Notes: generated by a model from the sequence alone, not told the origin. Shown: positions 40,782 to 50,836, counted from the stretch's first letter. The stretch is DNA of 64,000 nucleotides from Bacteroidota bacterium (GCA_016191555.1 JACPVX010000017.1:1-64000), one strand, 5' to 3'. Program-made: numbers and translations.

Positions 40782-42611
40782 ATGCAAGCAATTGTGCGAT
40801 TGATCATTTTGACTTTTTTAGGTTTCTCATTTTTCAACTCATTTGCACAGCAAGACACCGTGCGTCAACTCAACGAAGTAGTCATTCAGGGCAACCGCAT
40901 CCAGCCTGCGTTCAATGAATTATCCGCCAGCGTCATCGTCATCTCGCCCACAGACATTAAAAAATCGCCTGCCATCAGTATTGCCGATTTGTTGCACTAT
41001 CAGGCCGGTGTAGACATTCGCCAGCGTGGAGCCAATGGTGTGCAAGCCGATGCTGGCATCCGCGGAAGTACATTCGAGCAAGTTTTAATTTTAATCAACG
41101 GTATAAAAATGAGCGATCCGCAAACAGGGCATCATGCGCTCAACTTGCCGGTAGATATTGACAACATCGAACGCATTGAAATTTTAAAAGGCCCAGCAGC
41201 GCGTGTGTTCGGACAAAACGCATTTGCCGGAGCAATCAACATCATCACCAAAAATCCCGATCAATCTTTTTTCAAAGTACGCGCACTCGCTGGCGATTAT
41301 GGCTTAGGCGGAGGTCGCTTTTCCGTTGCTTTGAAAAATGAAAAAGCCGCACATTATTTTTCAGCAGGCAGAGATTTTTCTACTGGCTACAAATACAATA
41401 CCGACTATACCATGTCCAACTTCTTTTATCAATCTGAATTGAAAACAGAAAAAGGCAAAGTGAATATTATGGGTGGCTTCACCGATCGTGCTTTCGGTGC
41501 CAATGGATTTTACGCGCAGCCGATCAACACCGATCAGTACGAAGAAGTGCAAACCAGCGTGGCCGCCATCAGTTATCAAAAGAAGGTAAGCACTAATAAA
41601 ACACTCAACCACCGACTTTATTGGCGCAGAAATCAAGACAAGTATTTGTTCCTTCGCAACAATCCGCCCTACTATCGCAACCTTCATCTCAGCAATGTGA
41701 TCGGCTATGAGTTGAATACTACTATTAAAAATTCTCTTGGAATTACGGGCTTAGGTATCGATGTCAATTCTGTTTGGTTAAGTAGCAACAACCTCGGCGA
41801 GCGTCAGCGCACGGTGGCCACAATTTTTGCCGAACATCGCTTTTCATTTTTAAACGATCGCTTCGATTTCACGCCCGGCTTTCAACTCAACTACTATTCC
41901 GACTTCGGCTTGAATGCATTTCCCGGTGCCGAGCTTGGATACAAACTCACCGATAAACTAAAAATGTTTGGCACAGTTGGCTACACGTATCGTGTACCAT
42001 CCTATACCGATTTGTATTACAAAGATCCCGCCAATCTAGGCAACGCAAATCTCAAACCCGAATACGCCATTGCGTACGAAGCCGGACTCAAACTTTTCGA
42101 CATCGATTGGTTAAGTGGTCAGGCCAGCTACTTTTACCGTCAGGGCAATCAGATCATCGATTATGTAAAAAATAATCCCAACGATCCGTGGCAAGCAGAA
42201 AATTTAGTCAACATCAACGCGCAAGGTGTCGATGCAAACATCGCCATCACACCCAACGAGTGGCTCAAAAAGCTAACCATAGGTTACACCAGCGTGTCAG
42301 CTACCAAAGGCCAAGAATCTAATTTTTCAAAATACGTGCTCGATAATCTTGCCAATCAGTTCACCGCAAATCTGCTGTTGCAGTACACCGACAAACTCTA
42401 CCATTCCATCAACTATCGTTATTCCGATCGTGTCGCGCTCGCAAATTATTGGGTGATCGACACACGCATCGGATGGCAGGAAGATAAGTGGTCTGTATTC
42501 ATCGATGCCACCAATCTGTTCGACACAACATACTCCGAAACCAATTTAGTCACCATGCCCGGCCGTTGGATCAAAGGAGGAATTTCGTACACATTTTTTC
42601 CGAGCAACTGA
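40782..42611 (+). CDS. TonB-dependent outer-membrane receptor
   Basis: A 609-residue outer-membrane barrel with a signal peptide (cut after FNSFAQ). The plug domain spans about 40-150 (VSP-like VISPTDIKKSPAISIADLLHYQAGVDI, in two parts, then GIRGSTFEQVLILINGIKM and IEILKGPAARVFGQNAFAGAINI). The barrel ends in GGISYTFFPSN. It lacks the carboxypeptidase-like N-domain of SusC proteins and is short, so it resembles BtuB- or siderophore-type receptors. No lipoprotein or ABC transporter gene is adjacent to reveal the ligand. It lies 29 bp past the parC terminator. Confidence 0.9.
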   Translation: MQAIVRLIILTFLGFSFFNSFAQQDTVRQLNEVVIQGNRIQPAFNELSASVIVISPTDIKKSPAISIADLLHYQAGVDIRQRGANGVQADAGIRGSTFEQVLILINGIKMSDPQTGHHALNLPVDIDNIERIEILKGPAARVFGQNAFAGAINIITKNPDQSFFKVRALAGDYGLGGGRFSVALKNEKAAHYFSAGRDFSTGYKYNTDYTMSNFFYQSELKTEKGKVNIMGGFTDRAFGANGFYAQPINTDQYEEVQTSVAAISYQKKVSTNKTLNHRLYWRRNQDKYLFLRNNPPYYRNLHLSNVIGYELNTTIKNSLGITGLGIDVNSVWLSSNNLGERQRTVATIFAEHRFSFLNDRFDFTPGFQLNYYSDFGLNAFPGAELGYKLTDKLKMFGTVGYTYRVPSYTDLYYKDPANLGNANLKPEYAIAYEAGLKLFDIDWLSGQASYFYRQGNQIIDYVKNNPNDPWQAENLVNINAQGVDANIAITPNEWLKKLTIGYTSVSATKGQESNFSKYVLDNLANQFTANLLLQYTDKLYHSINYRYSDRVALANYWVIDTRIGWQEDKWSVFIDATNLFDTTYSETNLVTMPGRWIKGGISYTFFPSN

Positions 42612-42642
42612 TCATTAAAAGTGGATTGAAGCAATAGGAACA

Positions 42643-42790
42643 TTTTGGGGCGTGGCCGTGCGAGGCGCAGTCGGCCATCGGGCTATCCGCTTTTACTCCT
42701 CGTGGTGCGAAGCGCACCACTGCGGGGTAACCGCTACTATCCCTCGCCCGCTGGCGCACGCGTAGCTGACGCAGGTAATGTGCGCGATCC
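42643..42790. repeat. GC-rich structured intergenic element
   Basis: This stretch is visibly richer in GC than its surroundings. It contains GGGCGTGGCC, GGGCTATCCGC, a hairpin GTGGTGCG (42702-42709) / CGCACCAC (42713-42720) with an AAG loop, then CCGCTACTATCCCT. The layout (GGGCGT, GGGCTATCCGC, a variable hairpin, CCGCT..ATCCCT) resembles interspersed intergenic elements I recall from Flavobacteriia genomes; this is from memory and unverified. No other copy was noticed in the window. Confidence 0.5.
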
Positions 42791-42802
42791 GTTAATTGTG
42801 CG

Positions 42803-42810
42803 TAACTTTG
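42803..42810 (+). promoter_or_regulatory. -7 box upstream of the OmpA-family gene
   Basis: TAACTTTG is an exact match to TAnnTTTG and lies 21 bases before the ATG. No -33 element is evident because the upstream sequence is the GC-rich element. Confidence 0.5.
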
Positions 42811-42831
42811 TCGTGACTTAATTTTTTCGCA

Positions 42832-43491
42832 ATGATTCGACTCACTCTGTTATTTTGTTTGTTTGGTTCATGCGCATTTGCACAAGTGCAAGAAATCACC
42901 GTAGAAGGTCAGGTGCTTGATGCCCTCAATCGAAAAGGAATTAAATCATCCATCCGTTACAAAAGTTATCCAACCGGTGGCATTTCCGGTCGCTTCAACG
43001 ACAGCACATTTTCATTCACCATCTTTGGTTCATCCAAGTACCAAGTAACAGCCGAAGCAGAAGGATACATTCCGCTCACCATCATTGTCGATCCGAAAGA
43101 ATCCGTCAACAATAAAATACAGCGCAATATTTTGCTCACATCTACTTCACGCGCTATTATTCTCGATCATTTAATTTTTGAAATGGGCCGAGCTGTCATC
43201 AACTCCAAGTCGTATTCAAGTTTAGATGAAGTTGTAGCCATGATGAAAGACAACACCAAAGTTGTCATTCAATTAGAAGGCCACACCGACAACATCGGCA
43301 ATGCCGATAAGAACATGAAGCTATCACAAGATAGGGTAGAGGCAGTAAAAAAATATCTTGTCTCCAAAGGCATTGACAAAAATCGCATCAAAACAAAAGC
43401 ATTTGGTGGAACTCAACCATTATCCAACGAACGCACCGAAGAAGCCAAAGCACTCAACCGCAGAGTCGAAATGCGTGTGCTAAAAGATTAA
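42832..43491 (+). CDS. OmpA-family outer-membrane/peptidoglycan-binding protein
   Basis: A 219-residue protein with a signal peptide (cut after CAFAQ). Residues about 20-105 form a beta-sandwich-like region starting VEGQVLDALNRKGIK, similar to carboxypeptidase-regulatory-type domains. Residues 110-219 are an OmpA C-terminal domain: the HTDNIGNADKNMKLSQDRVEAV region, GIDKNRIKTKAFG and NRRVEMRVLKD. The OmpA domain binds diaminopimelate in peptidoglycan, so the protein probably ties the outer membrane or a periplasmic structure to the wall. It has no barrel domain. Confidence 0.88.
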   Translation: MIRLTLLFCLFGSCAFAQVQEITVEGQVLDALNRKGIKSSIRYKSYPTGGISGRFNDSTFSFTIFGSSKYQVTAEAEGYIPLTIIVDPKESVNNKIQRNILLTSTSRAIILDHLIFEMGRAVINSKSYSSLDEVVAMMKDNTKVVIQLEGHTDNIGNADKNMKLSQDRVEAVKKYLVSKGIDKNRIKTKAFGGTQPLSNERTEEAKALNRRVEMRVLKD

Positions 43492-43495
43492 TTGA

Positions 43496-44704
43496 TCATA
43501 ACAGAGTGAGCTCCTCTTCGGGTTCTGCTATTTCAAACATTTTAAAGTGAGCGAGTCTGCGAAAAATTTCAGCGCTGGGGCGAGCCGTTCTTTCCTTCGT
43601 TTCTAAATCACAGGCATACAAACCGAATCGCTTCGTTGGTCCGAGGTGCCATTCAAAATTATCCCACGTGCTCCAGTAAAAATAGCCCCGTATGTCGATG
43701 CAATCTTGCAATGCTTCGTGAAGAATTTTCGCGTAGTCGCCAATCGATTGCTGACGCAACTCGTCCGTCTCCTGGCAAATTCCATTCTCGGTAATGATAA
43801 TCGGTTTCTGATATTTTTTCCAATATCGATCAATGCAGGTGCGCATCCCTTCCGGGTGATACTCCCACATATCATCGTGCGCCACTCCCGACTTCTTAAT
43901 TTTATCCGGAGTTTCAATGTACGTAACAGGCATCGGGTCGTGTGGAATGCGCGCATAGTAACTCATGCCAAAAAAATCCACCTTCTTGAAGTGATCAGGC
44001 ACCCATTCCATAAACCACCAGTCGCTCAATCGCGAAGTAAACCACCCTAGCGTATTTTCAGCGGTGAAAATTGTAGAGTTGTGTGAAATGCCAACGGGTT
44101 GCTTTGGAAATTTCTGCTTGATGTAATCATACACCAGATCATGCGCTTTGCCCATGTTCTTGACAGCTGTAGCGGCCAGCACTGGGTTTTTCTTGAAAGG
44201 AGGGAAGGCACCGGTAATCCAACCAAAGCTGGCATACACATTAGGCTCATTGAACGTATTCCAGTGACTGACATATTCACCAAACCGATCCACCACTTTT
44301 TGCGCAAAGTCAACCCAATAAATAATATTCGCTTCTTTCTCCCAGCCGCTCATTTTAGCAAACCATACCGGGTTCGTAAAATGATGAAGTACCATCATGA
44401 TTTTTACATCACGCTTTTGCAGCTCTTCCAGAAATTCAATGTAATGCTTTACAGTTTCTTCATGTAATTCACCCATCGGCTCGCGCTGCAATTTACTCCA
44501 CATCATCCCCATGCGGTAGTAAGGTGCCAGTGAAGAAATGATTTCTACATCTTCACGCCAGCGCAATTCATGGTCTGTAGTGCGGTCGAGAACATAGCCA
44601 TCTTTCGAAGTCACGCCTTGCCAATCGTGGTCGAAGGCAGTCTCAATCTGCGTGGCGGCCGTGCTTGTGCCAAAAATAAAATCCGGTGGAAAGATGTATT
44701 GCAT
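43496..44704 (-). CDS. Glycoside hydrolase family 1 (beta-glucosidase-like)
   Basis: A 402-residue cytoplasmic TIM-barrel retaining glycosidase. The N-terminus has the GH1 signature FPPDFIFGTSTAATQIE. The acid/base Glu is in TFNEPN and the nucleophile Glu in IITENG; substrate-site residues are present in LHHFTNPVWF and WSTWDNFEWHLG. It is shorter than typical 450-residue members but has all catalytic motifs. A TTG 18 bp upstream is possible; the ATG fits the family start better. The exact sugar specificity cannot be read from sequence. Confidence 0.92.
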   Translation of the reverse strand: MQYIFPPDFIFGTSTAATQIETAFDHDWQGVTSKDGYVLDRTTDHELRWREDVEIISSLAPYYRMGMMWSKLQREPMGELHEETVKHYIEFLEELQKRDVKIMMVLHHFTNPVWFAKMSGWEKEANIIYWVDFAQKVVDRFGEYVSHWNTFNEPNVYASFGWITGAFPPFKKNPVLAATAVKNMGKAHDLVYDYIKQKFPKQPVGISHNSTIFTAENTLGWFTSRLSDWWFMEWVPDHFKKVDFFGMSYYARIPHDPMPVTYIETPDKIKKSGVAHDDMWEYHPEGMRTCIDRYWKKYQKPIIITENGICQETDELRQQSIGDYAKILHEALQDCIDIRGYFYWSTWDNFEWHLGPTKRFGLYACDLETKERTARPSAEIFRRLAHFKMFEIAEPEEELTLL

Positions 44705-44736
44705 GCTACAATTCGGCTGCAAAAATAGACAATCGA

Positions 44737-44766
44737 TTGATTTTGTCGGCTTCTTATTTACTTTTG
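44737..44766 (+). promoter_or_regulatory. trmH promoter
   Basis: TTG (44737-44739), a 19-base spacer, then TACTTTTG (44759-44766), an exact TAnnTTTG match. The ATG follows 8 bases later, so the leader would be only a few bases or absent. Confidence 0.6.
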
Positions 44767-44774
44767 ATCATCGT

Positions 44775-45464
44775 ATGAAGACTCAAACAGAAATTGATCA
44801 GCTCGTCATTCAGCACCTTCTCAGCTTTGTATCTGAAAAGAGAATACAAACCATGGAGCGCGTGTTATCAAATCGCACCCGCTATGTTACGCTAGTGTTA
44901 GAAGACATTTACCAATCACAAAATGCGAGTGCTGCCGTGCGCACGTGCGAGTGTCTCGGAGTACAAGATATTCACATCATCGAAAAGGAAAGCAGTTATT
45001 CCGTCAATCGCAAAGTGTTGAAAGGTTCGAATAAATGGATGGACATCATCAAACACAAAGAGAAGACTCAAAACAATACAGCACTGTGTTACGAGCAATT
45101 GCGATCGTCAGGTTATAAAATTGTCGTAACCGATCCTGACCCCGATGGCGTGCCTATTCACGAGCTAAACCTTGATCAAAAAATTGCCTTGGTCATGGGC
45201 AACGAATACGAAGGTATTTCTGATTATGCATTACAGCATGCAGATCAAAAAGTAAATATTCCCATGTTTGGCTTCACAGAGAGTTTTAATATTTCAGTAA
45301 GTGCTGCTATTTGTTTGCAAACCATACTCCATCAATTGAGAAGAACAGCTATCCAATGGCAATTGACGGATAGTGAAAAACAAGATTTGCGATTGAATTG
45401 GTTGCGCAAATCAGTACGAAGATCGGATTTAATAGAGGAAGAGTTTTTGCGTACGATTCAGTAA
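44775..45464 (+). CDS. trmH: tRNA (guanosine-18-2'-O)-methyltransferase
   Basis: A 229-residue SpoU-family (SPOUT) methyltransferase, the same length as Escherichia coli TrmH. Motif 1 is IYQSQNASAAVRTCE (Asn and catalytic Arg), motif 2 is LVMGNEYEGIS, and motif 3 is VNIPMFGFTESFNISVSAA. It 2'-O-methylates G18 in the tRNA D-loop. The frame is open 41 codons upstream, but that region overlaps the divergent GH1 gene; the ATG at 44775 is well placed behind a good promoter. Confidence 0.92.
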   Translation: MKTQTEIDQLVIQHLLSFVSEKRIQTMERVLSNRTRYVTLVLEDIYQSQNASAAVRTCECLGVQDIHIIEKESSYSVNRKVLKGSNKWMDIIKHKEKTQNNTALCYEQLRSSGYKIVVTDPDPDGVPIHELNLDQKIALVMGNEYEGISDYALQHADQKVNIPMFGFTESFNISVSAAICLQTILHQLRRTAIQWQLTDSEKQDLRLNWLRKSVRRSDLIEEEFLRTIQ

Positions 45465-45490
45465 CTTGGAGCGGCTTTAATCAATTGTAG

Positions 45491-46144
45491 ATGACTTTTT
45501 TCAGAAAACGCTATGTGAAGTGGGGGGGATGGATTGCCGGAATCATGTTTTTATTTGTTGTCATCTCTAATATCTGGGTGGTTAAAAGCACCCAACAACT
45601 CATTTACAGTTCCTACGATAGCTTGCCATCTAATAGCGTGGCACTTGTGTTGGGTACCAGCAAACGCCTTCTTAGCGGTGCTCCTAACCCTTTTTTTAAC
45701 GAACGTATTGCAGCGGCAGCCTCTCTCTACCGGAAGGGTAAGGTGAGTCATTTCTTGTTGAGTGGCGACAATCGCACTCGCTTTTACAACGAGCCCGAAG
45801 AGATGCGGAAGGCATTGATCAAAGAGGGAATTCCGGCCGAGATAATCACCCTCGACTATGCAGGGCTACGCACGCTCGATTCGATCGTTCGCAGCAAAGA
45901 AATTTTTGGACAGAATAAAATTATTATTGTGACCCAACCTTTTCACTGTTATAGGGCTCTATTCATCAGCAGGTATTTTGATATTGATGCTGTAGCCTTT
46001 TTGATCGAAGGCAATTCCATCGATTCATCCTTGAAGACGGAGGTGCGCGAGTGGTTGGCCCGCTCAAAGGCCATATTGGACTTATACGTGCTGAAAACAG
46101 CTCCACGACATCTTGGTGACAAGCAACCGCTCGAAGTAAAGTAA
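45491..46144 (+). CDS. sanA: SanA/YdcF-type DUF218 membrane protein
   Basis: A 217-residue protein with one N-terminal membrane helix (WIAGIMFLFVVISNIWV) and a periplasmic DUF218 domain: VALVLGTSKRLLSGAPNPFF, SHFLLSGDNRT, DYAGLRTLDSIVRSKEIF and VTQPFHCYRALF. SanA in Escherichia coli is tied to envelope barrier function and vancomycin exclusion; the biochemical activity is not settled. It follows trmH by 26 bp and may be co-transcribed with it. Confidence 0.85.
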   Translation: MTFFRKRYVKWGGWIAGIMFLFVVISNIWVVKSTQQLIYSSYDSLPSNSVALVLGTSKRLLSGAPNPFFNERIAAAASLYRKGKVSHFLLSGDNRTRFYNEPEEMRKALIKEGIPAEIITLDYAGLRTLDSIVRSKEIFGQNKIIIVTQPFHCYRALFISRYFDIDAVAFLIEGNSIDSSLKTEVREWLARSKAILDLYVLKTAPRHLGDKQPLEVK

Positions 46145-46195
46145 CAATTTGACCAAACGAACCGTTAAGGAGTCATTTTCAATGGAATAATTAAT

Positions 46196-46203
46196 TATTT
46201 TTG
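46196..46203 (+). promoter_or_regulatory. -7 box upstream of the DUF5686 gene
   Basis: TATTTTTG is an exact TAnnTTTG match 15 bases before the chosen ATG. The alternative TTG start at 46201 lies inside this box, which argues against it. Confidence 0.45.
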
Positions 46204-46218
46204 CGGCTTAGTTTTAAT

Positions 46219-48768
46219 ATGATAGGTTCTACGCGTTTGCAAAAGGTACTTTTTGCTCTCTTTCTGTTCTTCTCCCTCAATGGATACTTGTTTGCACAAG
46301 AAACCATTGTAACTGGTAAAGTTACTGATGCGGCCACCGGAGATCCAATCCCATTTGTCAACGTGGTGTTCAAAGGAACATCCAACGGGATGACTACCGA
46401 CTTTGATGGTAAGTTCCGTATTCGTGCGCTTGCCATTACACCAGCCGATTCCATTGCGGCCTCTTATATCGGTTATAAACCAAAATCACGGAAGATTAAA
46501 CGAGGCATACAGCAAGTAATCAATATTCAATTAGAAGAAGATGTGACCAAACTTCAAGAGGTGGTTATTAAATCTGGCGAGAACCCGGCATTCCCTATCC
46601 TAAGGAAAATTCAGGACAATAAAGACCGTAATGATAAACGCAAATTGTCGGGCTATGAGCACGAAACGTATTCCAAAACCGAGATTGATGCGGATAATAT
46701 TTCAGCAAAACTTCGCGAAAAAAAGGTGATGCGTAAAATCGCCCAGGTGCTTGATAGTTTAGATCGAATTGCTGGTGAAGATGGAAAGCCTATTCTTCCA
46801 TTGTTTGTTTCTGAAAGCGTCTCCAAAATTTATTATAGAGATAATCCTAGGCTTAAAAAAGAATTTGTTGAAAAGAGTAGAGTAAATGGTGTGATGGGTG
46901 ATCAATACAGCGATTTGATCGCACAAGTTTTAGGTCCCTCTATTCAAGATTATAATTTTTACTCAAGTTGGATGAACTTTGGACAAAAAGCATTTGTGTC
47001 TCCCATAGCTGATGTCTGGCGTCTATACTACGATTATGAATTACTAGATAGTGCCATGCTCGACAACCATTATTGCTATCGAATTGATTTTTTTCCGAAA
47101 AATCCGCAAACATTGGCCTTCACTGGCACGATGTGGATTACTAAGGAAGAATATGCCATCAAGCAAATAGATGCTACGATTGGCAGCTCTGCCGACATCA
47201 ACTTTATAGAAAAGATCAAAATTCAACATGAGTATCAAAAAGTAGAAGGAGGCGCATGGCTTCCGTCTAAAAGTCGCGTATTAATTGATGTAGGTGAGTT
47301 GTCAACTAATTCTGCCGGTCTTCTTGCCAAATTTTATGTAAGCAACAAGAATTTTGTGGTCAATCAGCCTAAGCCGGCATCATTTTTTGACACCGCCATT
47401 GAAAAAGCAGAAGATGCGACATTAGAACAATCCGATAAGGTGTGGGATACGCTTCGCCACGAGCCGCTGACAAAAGCAGAACTAAATGTCTACCACATGA
47501 TCGACACCATCAAGAACTTACCCATTGTGAGGTCTTACATTGATGTGATCAAATTGATTATAAATGGTTACTACACGAAGGGTAAGCTAGATTGGGGGCC
47601 TTATTTGGCGATTGTCGCAGTCAACAGTCATGAAGGTGTTCGCTTTCAGGCAGGCTTCAGAACGAATTTTGACTTCAGTAGAAAATGGATCTTAGGTGCA
47701 CGTGTGGCCTATGGTTTGAAAGACGAGACATTCAAATATCAGGTTTTCGCTACTCGAATTTTAGACCGAAAACGATGGACTACTTTTTCGGTCAGAACCA
47801 GATATGATATCAACCGACTCGGATTGGATGAAGATCTTGTAACTGATTTCCCTTTGTTTGTTTATGCGAGCCGCTGGGGTCCATACAACAAGAGCTATTA
47901 TTACTATGAACACCGGGCCATTTTGGAAAGAGAACTTTTCAAAGGGTTTATTCAGCGCGTAGCTGTTCGTCAATATAACTTTGACCCTACCTATAACTTT
48001 GAATATTTTGTAGATCCGTCAAACCCTACTACATCGCCAGTTGGTCGAACGTTTCAGACTTCCGAAGTATTTCTTGAGTCGCGTTACGCAAGAGATCAGA
48101 TATATATTCAAAATGGCAATAATCGCATTGGACTGGAATCAAAGCGGTGGCCGGTTTTTACTTTTAGGTATACTCACGGATTCAAAAGTACCTACGGAGA
48201 TTTTGAGTATGATAAAATACGATTGAATATTAACAAGCGAATGAAAATGGGCCCGCTGGGTAATGGGTATTTGAACCTGACAGCCGAACAAATTTTTGGT
48301 CGACTGCCGTCTCCACTTTTAAACATGCCTTTAGGTAATCAATCTATAATTTATTCTCCGGTAAACTTCAATCTTATGCGATTTGGCGAGTTTGCCACAG
48401 ATAAGTATGTTTCAATCCAATACAGACAAAATTTTGAAGGCTTATTTTTAAGTAGCATTCCGCTTATACAAAAGTTAAAGTGGAGACTATTGGCTACCGC
48501 CAATGTGTTAGTTGGAAGTTTAAGTACAGCAAACGAACGAGTTATTGTTCCGCCATCTCCAACGTTAACCCAAAATGAGTTAAATGAATACAATCGTTTT
48601 AGGTCTTTCTCGCTCGATCCGGAAAAACCTTATATCGAGTTGGGCTATGGTGTAGAGAACATATTCAAATTCCTGCGCGTTGATTTTATTCATCGGCTCA
48701 ATTATTTGGATTTACCCAACAATCCCAGAAATTTCGGAATCCTAGCAACGTTGCAATTTAAGCTATAA
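46219..48768 (+). CDS. DUF5686 / carboxypeptidase-regulatory-like outer-membrane protein
   Basis: An 849-residue protein. A signal peptide (cut after GYLFAQ) is followed by a carboxypeptidase D regulatory-like domain of about 85 residues (VTGKVTDAATGDPIPFVNVV, then LQEVVIKSGENPAF). The long DUF5686 region includes a C-terminal part rich in alternating aromatic strands that ends NFGILATLQFKL, typical of an outer-membrane barrel. The family is widespread and poorly understood in Bacteroidota; transport or surface assembly are only guesses. It is monocistronic. Confidence 0.88.
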   Translation: MIGSTRLQKVLFALFLFFSLNGYLFAQETIVTGKVTDAATGDPIPFVNVVFKGTSNGMTTDFDGKFRIRALAITPADSIAASYIGYKPKSRKIKRGIQQVINIQLEEDVTKLQEVVIKSGENPAFPILRKIQDNKDRNDKRKLSGYEHETYSKTEIDADNISAKLREKKVMRKIAQVLDSLDRIAGEDGKPILPLFVSESVSKIYYRDNPRLKKEFVEKSRVNGVMGDQYSDLIAQVLGPSIQDYNFYSSWMNFGQKAFVSPIADVWRLYYDYELLDSAMLDNHYCYRIDFFPKNPQTLAFTGTMWITKEEYAIKQIDATIGSSADINFIEKIKIQHEYQKVEGGAWLPSKSRVLIDVGELSTNSAGLLAKFYVSNKNFVVNQPKPASFFDTAIEKAEDATLEQSDKVWDTLRHEPLTKAELNVYHMIDTIKNLPIVRSYIDVIKLIINGYYTKGKLDWGPYLAIVAVNSHEGVRFQAGFRTNFDFSRKWILGARVAYGLKDETFKYQVFATRILDRKRWTTFSVRTRYDINRLGLDEDLVTDFPLFVYASRWGPYNKSYYYYEHRAILERELFKGFIQRVAVRQYNFDPTYNFEYFVDPSNPTTSPVGRTFQTSEVFLESRYARDQIYIQNGNNRIGLESKRWPVFTFRYTHGFKSTYGDFEYDKIRLNINKRMKMGPLGNGYLNLTAEQIFGRLPSPLLNMPLGNQSIIYSPVNFNLMRFGEFATDKYVSIQYRQNFEGLFLSSIPLIQKLKWRLLATANVLVGSLSTANERVIVPPSPTLTQNELNEYNRFRSFSLDPEKPYIELGYGVENIFKFLRVDFIHRLNYLDLPNNPRNFGILATLQFKL

Positions 48769-48864
48769 CAAATCGCTTGCATTGCTCTATTGAAACGGTC
48801 AAACCTTAGCAATAGAGACCACTACAATTTTAGGATGGTCTTTCTTACTGCCATTAAAAAACCG

Positions 48865-48872
48865 CATATTTG
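48865..48872 (+). promoter_or_regulatory. Candidate -7 box of thrS
   Basis: CATATTTG is one base off TAnnTTTG and lies 17 bases before the thrS ATG. Confidence 0.35.
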
Positions 48873-48889
48873 CAGTCCAATTTAGGATT

Positions 48890-50830
48890 ATGGCAATTGT
48901 TAAGATCACCCTTCCGGATGGAAGCGTAAAAGAGTTTCCGCAAGCAGTAAAAGGCATTGAAATCGCGCAGAGCATCAGCGAAGGCTTAGCCCGCAATGCA
49001 CTCGCTATCGAAGTAAATGGAGAAATCTGGGACTTGAGTCGTACCATCGAAAAAGATGCGGCTATTAAAATATTTACGTGGAACGATAAGGGCGGCAAAT
49101 ATGCTTTCTGGCATTCATCCGCTCACCTTTTTGCGGAAGCATTAGAAGCGCTTTATCCCGGCACCAAATTCGGTATCGGCCCACCGATAGAAAATGGTTT
49201 TTACTATGATGTGGATTTAGGCGATATCCCTTTCGGGGATGAGGAACTTCTGGCCGTTGAAAAAAAGATGGTGGAGTTGGCCAAGTTGAATAACCCATTT
49301 GTGAGACGCGATGTTTCCAAAAAAGAAGCGCTGGAATATTTCACTGCCAAAGGTGATCCTTACAAATTGGAATTGATTGACGGCCTTGCCGATGGTTCGA
49401 TCACATTTTATCAGCAAGGTAATTTCGTAGACCTGTGCCGCGGTCCCCACATTCCAACCACCGGCCCGATTAAAGCCATTAAGTTGTTGAGTGTAGCCGG
49501 AGCCTATTGGAGAGGAGACGAGAAGAACAAAATGCTTAAACGCATTTATGGTATCACTTTTCCAAAGCAGAAGGAGTTGGAAGAATACCTTCATTTGTTG
49601 GAAGAAGCGAAGAAAAGGGATCATCGTAAATTAGGTAAAGAACTTGAGCTTTTTGCTTTTTCAGAGAAGGTAGGAATGGGCTTGCCCCTCTGGTTACCCA
49701 AGGGCACCGTGTTACGTGAGCGCCTAGAGCAATTTATGCGCAGAGCTCAAATCAAAGCCGGCTACGATCCTGTTGTAACTCCACACATTGGTAGCAAGCA
49801 ATTGTATGTTACTTCCGGCCATTATGAAAAATATGGCAAAGACTCTTTTCAACCCATCCACACTCCGGACGAGAGCGAAGAGTTTTTCCTTAAGCCGATG
49901 AATTGCCCGCATCACTGCGAGATTTATAAAACCAAACCACGTTCATACAAAGATCTTCCGATTCGTTTTGCGGAATTTGGAACGGTTTATCGCTACGAGC
50001 AAAGTGGCGAATTGCATGGCCTCACCCGAGTTCGTGGTTTTACCCAAGATGATGCTCACATCTTCTGTATGCCCGATCAGGTGAAAGGAGAATTTGTGAA
50101 AGTAATCGACTTGGTGCTTTTTGTATTTAAAGCACTGGGCTTCGAGAATTATACTGCGCAGGTTTCTTTACGAGACCCGGAAAACAAAGCCAAATACATT
50201 GGCGAAGATTCCTTATGGGAAAAGGCAGAGCGCGAAATTCAAGAGGCAGCCGATGAGCGTGGATTGAGCACTGTCGCTGTGAAAGGCGAAGCAGCATTCT
50301 ACGGTCCGAAGTTAGATTTCATGGTAAAAGATGCTTTAGGCAGAAGCTGGCAGTTAGGAACAATTCAGGTAGATTATCAATTGCCGCAACGTTTTGAGCT
50401 CGAGTACATTGGCTCGGATAACCAAAAGCACACTCCGGTGATGATTCACCGCGCCCCTTTTGGGTCATTGGAGCGCTTTGTGGCCGTGTTGATTGAGCAC
50501 TGTGCCGGTAACTTCCCGCTGTGGTTGGCTCCTGAACAATTCTCGGTTTTGCCGATTTCCGAGAAATTTAATGACTATGCCCGTCAGGTAGTAGATACTT
50601 TAAAGCAAAGTGAGATACGCGGCTTTTTGGATGATCGCGATGAGAAAATTGGTAGGAAAATCCGTGATTCGGAGGTTAAAAAGGTGCCATTTATGCTGAT
50701 TGTAGGCGAAAAAGAGGCTTTGGAAGGCAAAGTTTCGGTGCGTAAGCACGGTGAAGGAGACAAAGGAGCGATGGCTTTAAGTGACTTTATTGCCACATTT
50801 TCACATGAATTTGGCTTCCCAACCGCGTGA
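48890..50830 (+). CDS. thrS: Threonyl-tRNA synthetase
   Basis: A 646-residue class II synthetase that charges tRNA-Thr. It has an N-terminal TGS domain ([17 protein letters not shown]), the editing domain ([17 protein letters not shown]), the catalytic core with zinc ligand Cys in MNCPHHCE, motif 2 around [15 protein letters not shown], motif 3 around [11 protein letters not shown], and the anticodon-binding domain at the end. It heads the classic thrS-infC-rpmI-rplT group, although a separate promoter precedes infC. Confidence 0.97.
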   Translation: MAIVKITLPDGSVKEFPQAVKGIEIAQSISEGLARNALAIEVNGEIWDLSRTIEKDAAIKIFTWNDKGGKYAFWHSSAHLFAEALEALYPGTKFGIGPPIENGFYYDVDLGDIPFGDEELLAVEKKMVELAKLNNPFVRRDVSKKEALEYFTAKGDPYKLELIDGLADGSITFYQQGNFVDLCRGPHIPTTGPIKAIKLLSVAGAYWRGDEKNKMLKRIYGITFPKQKELEEYLHLLEEAKKRDHRKLGKELELFAFSEKVGMGLPLWLPKGTVLRERLEQFMRRAQIKAGYDPVVTPHIGSKQLYVTSGHYEKYGKDSFQPIHTPDESEEFFLKPMNCPHHCEIYKTKPRSYKDLPIRFAEFGTVYRYEQSGELHGLTRVRGFTQDDAHIFCMPDQVKGEFVKVIDLVLFVFKALGFENYTAQVSLRDPENKAKYIGEDSLWEKAEREIQEAADERGLSTVAVKGEAAFYGPKLDFMVKDALGRSWQLGTIQVDYQLPQRFELEYIGSDNQKHTPVMIHRAPFGSLERFVAVLIEHCAGNFPLWLAPEQFSVLPISEKFNDYARQVVDTLKQSEIRGFLDDRDEKIGRKIRDSEVKKVPFMLIVGEKEALEGKVSVRKHGEGDKGAMALSDFIATFSHEFGFPTA

Positions 50831-50836
50831 TTTGAT

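Noticed and set aside
40782..42611. TonB receptor as part of a SusC/SusD polysaccharide locus.
   Set aside because: It lacks the SusC N-terminal domain, is much shorter than SusC proteins, and no SusD-like lipoprotein gene is adjacent; the GH1 gene nearby is on the other strand.
42571..42759. Minus-strand 62-codon frame across the GC-rich intergenic element.
   Set aside because: It overlaps the 3' end of the TonB receptor gene and a hairpin element and resembles no protein.
44652..44774. A 41-codon N-terminal extension of trmH.
   Set aside because: It overlaps the divergent GH1 gene and the trmH promoter; the 229-residue form matches the family length.
48785..48817. Inverted repeat CTCTATTG / CAATAGAG upstream of thrS, considered as an attenuator or T-box-like leader.
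   Set aside because: The loop is 17 bases, no T-tract follows, and the likely -7 box lies downstream of it, so it would not be in the thrS transcript.
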